Of a stretch of 64,000 bases of DNA, positions 1 to 10,179 are shown piece by piece (the first letter of the stretch is position 1; each line of letters starts with the position of its first letter). Made by a program: the position numbers and the translations under genes. Below the pieces are notes generated by a model that saw only the letters and a list, made by a program, of their open reading frames with translations, searched no databases and was not told the DNA's origin. This stretch comes from Auanema rhodensis (taxonomy: Eukaryota > Nematoda > Chromadorea > Rhabditida > Rhabditidae): contig OZ059894.1 in NCBI GenBank assembly GCA_964057225.1, positions 22,226,476-22,290,475 on the forward strand. Direction: 5' to 3'.

Positions 1-22
1 TAGTATAGTGCATTCGATGCGG

Positions 23-73
23 ATTTTTAAGCTGCGTCGATCTGTGTTATCAGATTTGCGCTAGCTTAAAAAT
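23..73. other. Long imperfect inverted repeat / potential hairpin, first copy
   Basis: Arms ATTTTTAAGCT (p23-33) and AGCTTAAAAAT (p63-73) are perfect 11-bp complements. Inside them GCG (p34-36) pairs with CGC (p59-61), with T62 bulged, and ATCTG (p40-44) pairs with CAGAT (p51-55) around a 6-base loop, TGTTAT. The 3x3 internal loop TCG/TTG would contain two G-U wobbles in RNA. Outside, GTGC (p8-11) can pair with GCAC (p74-77) across an 11-base bulge that itself contains GCAT/ATGC (p10-13/p17-20). The element recurs in every monomer. It is weakened in classes carrying A52C, G53A, T66A or T67C. The function is unknown. Confidence 0.8.
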
Positions 74-81
74 GCACCGAG

Positions 82-112
82 ATATCAACTGATATAAGTT
101 CACACTTATATC
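82..112. other. Overlapping dyads with a 9-bp stem and TCAC loop, first copy
   Basis: GATATAAGT (p91-99) and ACTTATATC (p104-112) are perfect complements separated by TCAC, giving a 9-bp stem with a 4-base loop. ATATCA (p82-87) and TGATAT (p90-95) form a second, overlapping dyad with a 2-base spacer, so the two structures compete. The commonest variant here, C101T in class E, falls in the loop and leaves the stem intact. A94G in class B2 gives a G-T (G-U in RNA) pair. Rare variants break the stem: A97C in monomers 50 and 121, and C105A in monomers 64 and 73. Recurs each 351 bp. Confidence 0.8.
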
Positions 113-173
113 CTCGATTTTCACCCTGAAGAATTAATTTTTTCGTTGAATAACATTGTCCATCGTCTTTGCC

Positions 174-255
174 TTAAAAAAAGGAATCTAAAAACATCTA
201 CTTTTTGCTAAATTATTTTGAAATTTTTCGAAAAAATTTTTGTCAAAATGTTTTT
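174..255. other. A/T-tract-rich segment with TTTTTCGAAAAA dyad, first copy
   Basis: Homopolymeric A or T runs of 4 to 7 bases follow one another: A at p176-182, p190-194, p231-236 and p245-248; T at p202-206, p216-219, p224-228, p237-241 and p250-254. The palindrome TTTTTCGAAAAA (p224-235) sits in the middle and carries a CpG. Runs at near-helical spacing are known to bend DNA, so curvature is plausible, but the spacing here (about 7 to 14 bp between run centres) is not regular enough to be sure. The A tract at p176-182 is the most variable site of the monomer. Confidence 0.7.
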
Positions 256-262
256 GGAAGCA

Positions 263-290
263 ATGTTGAGTGTACATGGAAACTCAACAT
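263..290. other. 9-bp inverted repeat with 10-base loop, first copy
   Basis: ATGTTGAGT (p263-271) is complementary to ACTCAACAT (p282-290), separated by 10 bases that include the TGTACA palindrome (part shared with the arm). A competing 6-bp pairing AGTGTA/TACACT (p269-274/p290-295) is also possible. T290C in class E removes only the terminal pair. G265T, common in B1 monomers after 30 kb, puts a mismatch near the stem base. Recurs each 351 bp. Confidence 0.8.
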
Positions 291-1017
291 ACACTAATGC
301 ATCATTTTTCAAACGATTATAACTAATTTTTGTATCAAGCGTTTCTCAATGTAGTATAGTGCATTCGATGCGGATTTTTAAGCTGCGTCGATCTGTGTTA
401 TCAGATTTGCGCTAGCTTAAAAATGCACCGAGATATCAACTGATATAAGTTCACACTTATATCCTCGATTTTCACCCTGAAGAATTAATTTTTTCGTTGA
501 ATAACATTGTCCATCGTCTTTGCCTTAAAAACAGGAATCTAAAAACATCTACTTTTTGCTAAATTATTTTGAAATTTTTCGAAAAAATTTTTGTCAAAAT
601 GTTTTTGGAAGCAATGTTGAGTGTACATGGAAACTCAACATACACTAATGCATCATTTTTCAAACGATCATAACTAATTTTTGTATCAAGCGTTTCTTGA
701 TGTAGTATAGTGCATTCGATGCGGATTTTTAAGCTGCGTCGATCTGTGTTATCAGATTTGCGCTAGCTTAAAAATGCACCGAGATATCAACTGATATAAG
801 TTCACACTTATATCCTCGATTTTCACCCTGAAGAATTAATTTTTTCGTTGAATAACATTGTCCATCGTCTTTGCCTTAAAAAAAGGAATCTAAAAACATC
901 TACTTTTTGCTGAATTATTTTGAAATTTTTCGAAAAAATTTTTGTCAAAATGTTTTTGGAAGCAATGTTGAGTGTACATGGAAACTCAACATACACTAAT
1001 GCATCATTTTTCAAACG

Positions 1018-3474
1018 ATCAAAACTAATTTTTGTATTAAGCGTTTCTCAATGTAGTATAGTGCATTCGATGCGGATTTTTAAGCTGCGTCGATCTGTGT
1101 TATCAGATTTGCGCTAGCTTAAAAATGCACCGAGATATCAACTGATGTAAGTTCACACTTATATCCTCGATTTTCACCCTGAAGAATTAATTTTTTCGTT
1201 GAATAACATTGTCCATCGTCTTTGCCTTGAAAAAAGGAATCTAAAAACATCTACTTTTTGCTAAATTATTTTGAAATTTTTCGAAAAAATTTTTGTCAAA
1301 ATGTTTTTGGAAGCAATGTTGAGTGTACATGGAAACTCAACATACACTAATGCATCATTTTTCAAACGATCATAACTAATTTTTGTATCAAACGTTTCTC
1401 AATGTAGTATAGTGCATTCAATGCGGATTTTTAAGCTGCGTCGATCTGTGTTATCAGATTTGCGCTAGCTTAAAAATGCACCGAGATATCAACTGATATA
1501 AGTTCACACTTATATCCTCGATTTTCACCCTGAAGAATTAATTTTTTCGTTGAATAACATTGTCCATCGTCTTTGCCTTGAAAAAAGGAATCTAAAAACA
1601 TCTACTTTTTGCTGAATTATTTTGAAATTTTTCGAAAAAATTTTTGTCAAAATGTTTTTGGAAGCAATGTTGAGTGTACATGGAAACTCAACATACACTA
1701 ATGCATCATTTTTCAAACGATCATAACTAATTTTTGTATCAAACGTTTCTCAATGTAGTATAGTGCATTCGATGCGGATTTTTAAGCTGCGTCGATCTGT
1801 GTTATCAGATTTGCGCTAGCTTAAAAATGCACCGAGATATCAACTGATATAAGTTCACACTTATATCCTCGATTTTCACCCTGAAGAATTAATTTTTTCG
1901 TTGAATAACATTGTCCATCGTCTTTGCCTTGAAAAAAGGAATCTAGAAACATCTACTTTTTGCTGAATTATTTTGAAATTTTTCGAAAAAATTTTTGTCA
2001 AAATGTTTTTGGAAGCAATGTTGAGTGTACATGGAAACTCAACATACACTAATGCATCATTTTTCAAACGATCATAACTAATTTTTGTATTAAGCGTTTC
2101 TCAATGTAGTATAGTGCATTCGATGCGGATTTTTAAGCTGCGTCGATCTGTGTTATCCGATTTGCGCTAGCTTAAAAATGCACCGAGATATCAACTGATA
2201 TAAGTTCACACTTATATCCTCGATTTTCACCCTGAAGAATTAATTTTTTCGTTGAATAACATTGTCTATCGTCTTTGCCTTGAAAAATGGAATCTAAAAA
2301 CATCTACTTTTTGCTAAATTATTTTGAAATTTTTCGAAAAAATTTTTGTCAAAATGTTTTTGGAAGCAATGTTGAGTGTACATGGAAACTCAACATACAC
2401 TAATGCATCATTTTTCAAACGATCATAACTAATTTTTGTATCAAGCGTTTCTTGATGTAGTATAGTGCATTCGATGCGGATTTTTAAGCTGCGTCGATCT
2501 GTGTTATCAGATTTGCGCTAGCTTAAAAATGCACCGAGATATCAACTGATATAAGTTCACACTTATATCCTCGATTTTCACCCTGAAGAATTAATTTTTT
2601 CGTTGAATAACATTGTCCATCGTCTTTGCCTTAAAAACAGGAATCTAAAAACATCTACTTTTTGCTAAATTATTTTGAAATTTTTCGAAAAAATTTTTGT
2701 CAAAATGTTTTTGGAAGCAATGTTGAGTGTACATGGAAACTCAACATACACTAATGCATCATTTTTCAAACGATCATAACTAATTTTTGTATCAAGCGTT
2801 TCTTGATGTAGTATAGTGCATTCGATGCGGATTTTTAAGCTGCGTCGATCTGTGTTATCAGATTTGCGCTAGCTTAAAAATGCACCGAGATATCAACTGA
2901 TATAAGTTCACACTTATATCCTCGATTTTCACCCTGAAGAATTAATTTTTTCGTTGAATAACATTGTCCATCGTCTTTGCCTTAAAAAAAGGAATCTAAA
3001 AACATCTACTTTTTGCTGAATTATTTTGAAATTTTTCGAAAAAATTTTTGTCAAAATGTTTTTGGAAGCAATGTTGAGTGTACATGGAAACTCAACATAC
3101 ACTAATGCATCATTTTTCAAACGAACATAACTAATTTTTTTATCAAGCGTTTCTCAATGTAGTATAGTGCATTCGATGCGGATTTTTAAGCTGCGTCGAT
3201 CTGTGTTATCAGATTTGCGCTAGCTTAAAAATGCACCGAGATATCAACTGATATAAGTTCACACTTATATCCTCGATTTTCACCCTGAAGAATTAATTTT
3301 TTCGTTGAATAACATTGTCCATCGTCTTTGCCTTGAAAAAAGGAATCTAGAAACATCTACTTTTTGCTGAATTATTTTGAAATTTTTCGAAAAAATTTTT
3401 GTCAAAATGTTTTTGGAAGCAATGTTGAGTGTACATGGAAACTCAACATACACTAATGCATCATTTTTCAAACG
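1018..3474. repeat. Higher-order 7-mer unit, copy 1 (2457 bp)
   Basis: Unit order after the monomer-3 tail: B2 (A94G), B1 with TTCAATG near p15, B1 with A191G, F (A52C, C161T), D, A1 with T317A, then B1 with A191G. The same order with the same private changes follows immediately 2457 bp downstream. By eye only two substitutions separate the copies (positions 4959 and 5598 of the second copy), so the duplication is recent relative to monomer divergence, and these are the tandem products of an unequal exchange with 7-monomer offset. Confidence 0.85.
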
Positions 3475-5930
3475 ATCAAAACTAATTTTTGTATTAAGCG
3501 TTTCTCAATGTAGTATAGTGCATTCGATGCGGATTTTTAAGCTGCGTCGATCTGTGTTATCAGATTTGCGCTAGCTTAAAAATGCACCGAGATATCAACT
3601 GATGTAAGTTCACACTTATATCCTCGATTTTCACCCTGAAGAATTAATTTTTTCGTTGAATAACATTGTCCATCGTCTTTGCCTTGAAAAAAGGAATCTA
3701 AAAACATCTACTTTTTGCTAAATTATTTTGAAATTTTTCGAAAAAATTTTTGTCAAAATGTTTTTGGAAGCAATGTTGAGTGTACATGGAAACTCAACAT
3801 ACACTAATGCATCATTTTTCAAACGATCATAACTAATTTTTGTATCAAACGTTTCTCAATGTAGTATAGTGCATTCAATGCGGATTTTTAAGCTGCGTCG
3901 ATCTGTGTTATCAGATTTGCGCTAGCTTAAAAATGCACCGAGATATCAACTGATATAAGTTCACACTTATATCCTCGATTTTCACCCTGAAGAATTAATT
4001 TTTTCGTTGAATAACATTGTCCATCGTCTTTGCCTTGAAAAAAGGAATCTAAAAACATCTACTTTTTGCTGAATTATTTTGAAATTTTTCGAAAAAATTT
4101 TTGTCAAAATGTTTTTGGAAGCAATGTTGAGTGTACATGGAAACTCAACATACACTAATGCATCATTTTTCAAACGATCATAACTAATTTTTGTATCAAA
4201 CGTTTCTCAATGTAGTATAGTGCATTCGATGCGGATTTTTAAGCTGCGTCGATCTGTGTTATCAGATTTGCGCTAGCTTAAAAATGCACCGAGATATCAA
4301 CTGATATAAGTTCACACTTATATCCTCGATTTTCACCCTGAAGAATTAATTTTTTCGTTGAATAACATTGTCCATCGTCTTTGCCTTGAAAAAAGGAATC
4401 TAGAAACATCTACTTTTTGCTGAATTATTTTGAAATTTTTCGAAAAAATTTTTGTCAAAATGTTTTTGGAAGCAATGTTGAGTGTACATGGAAACTCAAC
4501 ATACACTAATGCATCATTTTTCAAACGATCATAACTAATTTTTGTATTAAGCGTTTCTCAATGTAGTATAGTGCATTCGATGCGGATTTTTAAGCTGCGT
4601 CGATCTGTGTTATCCGATTTGCGCTAGCTTAAAAATGCACCGAGATATCAACTGATATAAGTTCACACTTATATCCTCGATTTTCACCCTGAAGAATTAA
4701 TTTTTTCGTTGAATAACATTGTCTATCGTCTTTGCCTTGAAAAATGGAATCTAAAAACATCTACTTTTTGCTAAATTATTTTGAAATTTTTCGAAAAAAT
4801 TTTTGTCAAAATGTTTTTGGAAGCAATGTTGAGTGTACATGGAAACTCAACATACACTAATGCATCATTTTTCAAACGATCATAACTAATTTTTGTATCA
4901 AGCGTTTCTTGATGTAGTATAGTGCATTCGATGCGGATTTTTAAGCTGCGTCGATCTGAGTTATCAGATTTGCGCTAGCTTAAAAATGCACCGAGATATC
5001 AACTGATATAAGTTCACACTTATATCCTCGATTTTCACCCTGAAGAATTAATTTTTTCGTTGAATAACATTGTCCATCGTCTTTGCCTTAAAAACAGGAA
5101 TCTAAAAACATCTACTTTTTGCTAAATTATTTTGAAATTTTTCGAAAAAATTTTTGTCAAAATGTTTTTGGAAGCAATGTTGAGTGTACATGGAAACTCA
5201 ACATACACTAATGCATCATTTTTCAAACGATCATAACTAATTTTTGTATCAAGCGTTTCTTGATGTAGTATAGTGCATTCGATGCGGATTTTTAAGCTGC
5301 GTCGATCTGTGTTATCAGATTTGCGCTAGCTTAAAAATGCACCGAGATATCAACTGATATAAGTTCACACTTATATCCTCGATTTTCACCCTGAAGAATT
5401 AATTTTTTCGTTGAATAACATTGTCCATCGTCTTTGCCTTAAAAAAAGGAATCTAAAAACATCTACTTTTTGCTGAATTATTTTGAAATTTTTCGAAAAA
5501 ATTTTTGTCAAAATGTTTTTGGAAGCAATGTTGAGTGTACATGGAAACTCAACATACACTAATGCATCATTTTTCAAACGAACATAACTAATTTTTTCAT
5601 CAAGCGTTTCTCAATGTAGTATAGTGCATTCGATGCGGATTTTTAAGCTGCGTCGATCTGTGTTATCAGATTTGCGCTAGCTTAAAAATGCACCGAGATA
5701 TCAACTGATATAAGTTCACACTTATATCCTCGATTTTCACCCTGAAGAATTAATTTTTTCGTTGAATAACATTGTCCATCGTCTTTGCCTTGAAAAAAGG
5801 AATCTAGAAACATCTACTTTTTGCTGAATTATTTTGAAATTTTTCGAAAAAATTTTTGTCAAAATGTTTTTGGAAGCAATGTTGAGTGTACATGGAAACT
5901 CAACATACACTAATGCATCATTTTTCAAAC
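3475..5930. repeat. Higher-order 7-mer unit, copy 2
   Basis: Repeats the preceding unit at +2457 bp: TTCAATG recurs in monomer 12, A191G in 13 and 17, A52C/C161T in 14. Private changes are T to A at 4959 (loop of the p23-73 hairpin) and T to C at 5598, which interrupts the T7 run of monomer 16. The match stops inside monomer 17, between its A191G and its CGAACATA, where the sequence switches to the type seen in monomers 18 and 19. Confidence 0.85.
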
Positions 5931-5967
5931 GAACATAACTAATTTTTTTATCAAGCGTTTCTCAATG

Positions 5968-8900
5968 TAGTATAGTGCATTCGATGCGGATTTTTAAGCT
6001 GCGTCGATCTGTGTTATCAAATTTGCGCTAGCTTAAAAATGCACCGAGATATCAACTGATATAAGTTCACACTTATATCCTCGATTTTCACCCTGAAGAA
6101 TTAATTTTTTCGTTGAATAACATTGTCCATCGTCTTTGCCTTAAAAAAAGGAATCTAAAAACATCTACTTTTTGCTGAATTATTTTGAAATTTTTCGAAA
6201 AAATTTTTGTCAAAATGTTTTTGGAAGCAATGTTGAGTGTACATGGAAACTCAACATACACTAATGCATCATTTTTCAAACGAACATAACTAATTTTTTT
6301 ATCAAGCGTTTCTCAATGTAGTATAGTGCATTCGATGCGGATTTTTAAGCTGCGTCGATCTGTGTTATCAAATTTGCGCTAGCTTAAAAATGCACCGAGA
6401 TATCAACTGATATAAGTTCACACTTATATCCTCGATTTTCACCCTGAAGAATTAATTTTTTCGTTGAATAACATTGTCCATCGTCTTTGCCTTAAAAAAA
6501 GGAATCTAAAAACATCTACTTTTTGCTGAATTATTTTGAAATTTTTCGAAAAAATTTTTGTCAAAATGTTTTTGGAAGCAATGTTGAGTGTACATGGAAA
6601 CTCAACATACACTAATGCATCATTTTTCAAACGAACATAACTAATTTTTTTATCAAGCGTTTCTCAATGTAGTATAGTGCATTCGATGCGGATTTTTAAG
6701 CTGCGTCGATCTGTGTTATCAAATTTGCGCTAGCTTAAAAATGCACCGAGATATCAACTGATATAAGTTCACACTTATATCCTCGATTTTCACCCTGAAG
6801 AATTAATTTTTTCGTTGAATAACATTGTCCATCGTCTTTGCCTTAAAAACAGGAATCTAAAAACATCTACTTTTTGCTAAATTATTTTGAAATTTTTCGA
6901 AAAAATTTTTGTCAAAATGTTTTTGGAAGCAATGTTGAGTGTACATGGAAACTCAACATACACTAATGCATCATTTTTCAAACGATCATAACTAATTTTT
7001 GTATCAAGCGTTTCTTGATGTAGTATAGTGCATTCGATGCGGATTTTTAAGCTGCGTCGATCTGTGTTATCAGATTTGCGCTAGCTTAAAAATGCACCGA
7101 GATATCAACTGATATAAGTTCACACTTATATCCTCGATTTTCACCCTGAAGAATTAATTTTTTCGTTGAATAACATTGTCCATCGTCTTTGCCTTAAAAA
7201 AAGGAATCTAAAAACATCTACTTTTTGCTGAATTATTTTGAAATTTTTCGAAAAAATTGTTGTCAAAATGTTTTTGGAAGCAATGTTGAGTGTACATGGA
7301 AACTCAACATACACTAATGCATCATTTTTCAAACGAACATAACTAATTTTTTTATCAAGCGTTTCTCAATGTAGTATAGTGCATTCGATGCGGATTTTTA
7401 AGCTGCGTCGATCTGTGTTATCAGATTTGCGCTAGCTTAAAAATGCACCGAGATATCAACTGATATAAGTTCACACTTATATCCTCGATTTTCACCCTGA
7501 AGAATTAATTTTTTCGTTGAATAACATTGTCCATCGTCTTTGCCTTGAAAAAAGGAATCTAGAAACATCTACTTTTTGCTGAATTATTTTGAAATTTTTC
7601 GAAAAAATTTTTGTCAAAATGTTTTTGGAAGCAATGTTGAGTGTACATGGAAACTCAACATACACTAATGCATCATTTTTCAAACGATCATAACTAATTT
7701 TTGTATTAAGCGTTTCTCAATGTAGTATAGTGCATTCGATGCGGATTTTTAAGCTGCGTCGATCTGTGTTATCCGATTTGCGCTAGCTTAAAAATGCACC
7801 GAGATATCAACTGATATAAGTTCACACTTATATCCTCGATTTTCACCCTGAAGAATTAATTTTTTCGTTGAATAACATTGTCTATCGTCTTTGCCTTGAA
7901 AAATGGAATCTAAAAACATCTACTTTTTGCTAAATTATTTTGAAATTTTTCGAAAAAATTTTTGTCAAAATGTTTTTGGAAGCAATGTTGAGTGTACATG
8001 GAAACTCAACATACACTAATGCATCATTTTTCAAACGATCATAACTAATTTTTGTATCAAGCGTTTCTTGATGTAGTATAGTGCATTCGATGCGGATTTT
8101 TAAGCTGCGTCGATCTGTGTTATCAGATTTGCGCTAGCTTAAAAATGCACCGAGATATCAACTGATATAAGTTCACACTTATACCCTCGATTTTCACCCT
8201 GAAGAATTAATTTTTTCGTTGAATAACATTGTCCATCGTCTTTGCCTTAAAAAAAGGAATCTAAAAACATCTACTTTTTGCTAAATTATTTTGAAATTTT
8301 TCGAAAAAATTTTTGTCAAAATGTTTTTGGAAGCAATGTTGAGTGTACATGGAAACTCAACATACACTAATGCATCATTTTTCAAACGAACATAACTAAT
8401 TTTTTTATCAAGCGTTTCTCAATGTAGTATAGTGCATTCGATGCGGATTTTTAAGCTGCGTCGATCTGTGTTATCAAATTTGCGCTAGCTTAAAAATGCA
8501 CCGAGATATCAACTGATATAAGTTCACACTTATATCCTCGATTTTCACCCTGAAGAATTAATTTTTTCGTTGAATAACATTGTCCATCGTCTTTGCCTTA
8601 AAAAAAGGAATCTAAAAACATCTACTTTTTGCTGAATTATTTTGAAATTTTTCGAAAAAATTTTTGTCAAAATGTTTTTGGAAGCAATGTTGAGTGTACA
8701 TGGAAACTCAACATACACTAATGCATCATTTTTCAAACGAACATAACTAATTTTTTTATCAAGCGTTTCTCAATATAGTATAGTGCATTCGATGCGGATT
8801 TTTAAGCTGCGTCGATCTGTGTTATCAAATTTGCGCTAGCTTAAAAATGCACCGAGATATCAACTGATATAAGTTCACACTTATATCCTCGATTTTCACC

Positions 8901-10179
8901 CTGAAGAATTAATTTTTTCGTTGAATAACATTGTCCATCGTCTTTGCCTTGAATACAGGAATCTAAAAACATCTACTTTTTGCTAAATTATTTTGAAATT
9001 TTTCGAAAAAATTTTTGTCAAAATGTTTTTGGAAGCAATGTTGAGTGTACATGGAAACTCAACATACACTAATGCATCATTTTTCAAACGATCATAACTA
9101 ATTTTTGTATCAAGCGTTTCTTGATGTAGTATAGTGCATTCGATGCGGATTTTTAAGCTGCGTTGATCTGTGTTATCAGATTTGCGCTAGCTTAAAAATG
9201 CACCGAGATATCAACTGATATAAGTTCACACTTATATCCTCGATTTTCACCCTGAAGAATTAATTTTTTCGTTGAATAACATTGTCCATCGTCTTTGCCT
9301 TAAAAAATGGAATCTTAAAACATCTACTTTTTGCTAAATTATTTTGAAATTTTTCGAAAAAATTTTTGTCAAAATGTTTTTGGAAGCAATGTTGAGTGTA
9401 CATGGAAACTCAACATACACTAATGCATCATTTTTCAAACGAACATAACTAATTTTTTTATCAAGCGTTTCTCAATGTAGTATAGTGCATTCGATGCGGA
9501 TTTTTAAGCTGCGTCGATCTGTGTTATCAAATTTGCGCTAGCTTAAAAATGCACCGAGATATCAACTGATATAAGTTCACACTTATATCCTCGATTTTCA
9601 CCCTGAAGAATTAATTTTTTTGTTGAATAACATTGTCCATCGTCTTTGCCTTAAAAACAGGAATCTAAAAACATCTACTTTTCGCTAAATTATTTTGAAA
9701 TTTTTCGAAAAAATTTTTGTCAAAATGTTTTTGGAATCAATGTTGAGTGTACATGGAAACTCAACATACACTAATGCATCATTTTTCAAACGATCATAAC
9801 TAATTTTTGTATTAAGCGTTTCTCAATGTAGTATAGTGCATTCGATGCGGATTTTTAAGCTGCGTCGATCTGTGTTATCAGATTTGCGCTAGCTTAAAAA
9901 TGCACCGAGATATCAACTGATGTAAGTTCACACTTATATCCTCGATTTTCACCCTGAAGAATTAATTTTTTCGTTGAATAACATTGTCCATCGTCTTTGC
10001 CTTGAAAAAAGGAATCTGAAAACATCTACTTTTTGCTAAATTATTTTGAAATTTTTCGAAAAAATTTTTGTCAAAATGTTTTTGGAATCAATGTTGAGTG
10101 TACATGGAAACTCAACATACACTAATGCATCATTTTTCAAACGATCATAACTAATTTTTGTATCAAACGTTTCTCAATG
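5968..10179. repeat. Irregular satellite stretch, monomers 18-29
   Basis: Order: A1, A1, D, A1, B1(A191G), F, A2, A1, D-like, A2-like, D, B2. Monomers 18 and 19 look identical. Monomers 20-23 echo monomers 15, 16, 13 and 14, but no clean longer unit repeats. Private variants are concentrated here: TTGTTGTC near 7259, ACCCTCG near 8185, GAATACAGG near 8951, GCGTTGATC near 9164, AATCTTAAAAC near 9313, and TTTTTTGTTG near 9620. Many monomers carry T317A plus G332T, giving a T7 run. This reads as an older or less homogenised part of the array. Confidence 0.8.

Larger units (their letters stand above)
1..351. repeat. Reference satellite monomer (monomer 1)
   Basis: This copy is used as the coordinate frame (p1-p351). 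It has 57 C and 52 G by hand count, about 31% G+C, and 12 CpG. G+C is unevenly spread: p1-80 is comparatively GC-rich and holds half of the CpGs, while p175-255 is built of A and T tracts. Restriction palindromes visible in nearly every copy are GCTAGC (p60-65), GATATC (p81-86), ATTAAT (p133-138), TTCGAA (p227-232), TGTACA (p271-276) and ATGCAT (p297-302). The copy is class A2 with a private T at p318. The length of 351 bp is close to twice a typical nucleosome repeat, which is common for satellites; whether nucleosomes are phased here is unknown. Confidence 0.97.
1..1053. repeat. Monomers 1-3 (A2, D, A1), left edge
   Basis: Three complete monomers at the left edge. Monomer 2 carries the D-class AAAACAGG tract. 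Monomer 3 is a junction copy: its first two thirds are A1-like, but its last part (CGATCAAAAC near 1015, then the TTAAGC ending) matches monomer 10 and begins the first 7-mer unit. Monomer 1 has the private CGATTATA. Confidence 0.85.

Noticed and set aside
13-30. CENP-B-like box (TTCG followed by A and CGGG) near TTCGATGCGGA, also near p142 and p227
   Set aside because: Only the TTCG portion fits; the CGGG half is missing in all three places.
81-86. GATATC and other restriction palindromes as regulatory sites
   Set aside because: They are constant parts of the repeat and useful as digestion landmarks only; no regulatory meaning is supported.
126-165. Hammerhead ribozyme, known in some animal satellites: CTGAAGA at p126-132 fits the CUGANGA core, and GAA and GTC follow
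   Set aside because: The bases next to the core do not pair as stem I requires (C opposite C), stem II is not formed, and the base after GAA cannot make the conserved pair before GUC. CTGATAA on the other strand fails the core (A for G).
1-351. Internal half-monomer duplication (ATGC-ATTTTT at p17-28 versus p297-308; TTGA-ACAT at p146-156 versus p267-277)
   Set aside because: The matches are short, gapped and AT-rich, and they do not extend. No convincing origin from a ~175-bp subunit by eye.
823-1014. 63-aa minus-strand open reading frame repeated in many monomers
   Set aside because: It is part of the tandem repeat, toggled by one substitution at p210. It has no recognisable domain and varies at amino-acid-changing sites. 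Not annotated as a gene.
920-1117. 65-aa plus-strand open reading frame spanning a monomer junction (also 3377-3574 and 16715-16912)
   Set aside because: It exists only in three monomers in which T320 changed to A or C, removing a TAA stop (TCATAA to TCAAAA or TCACAA). A chance product of point changes.
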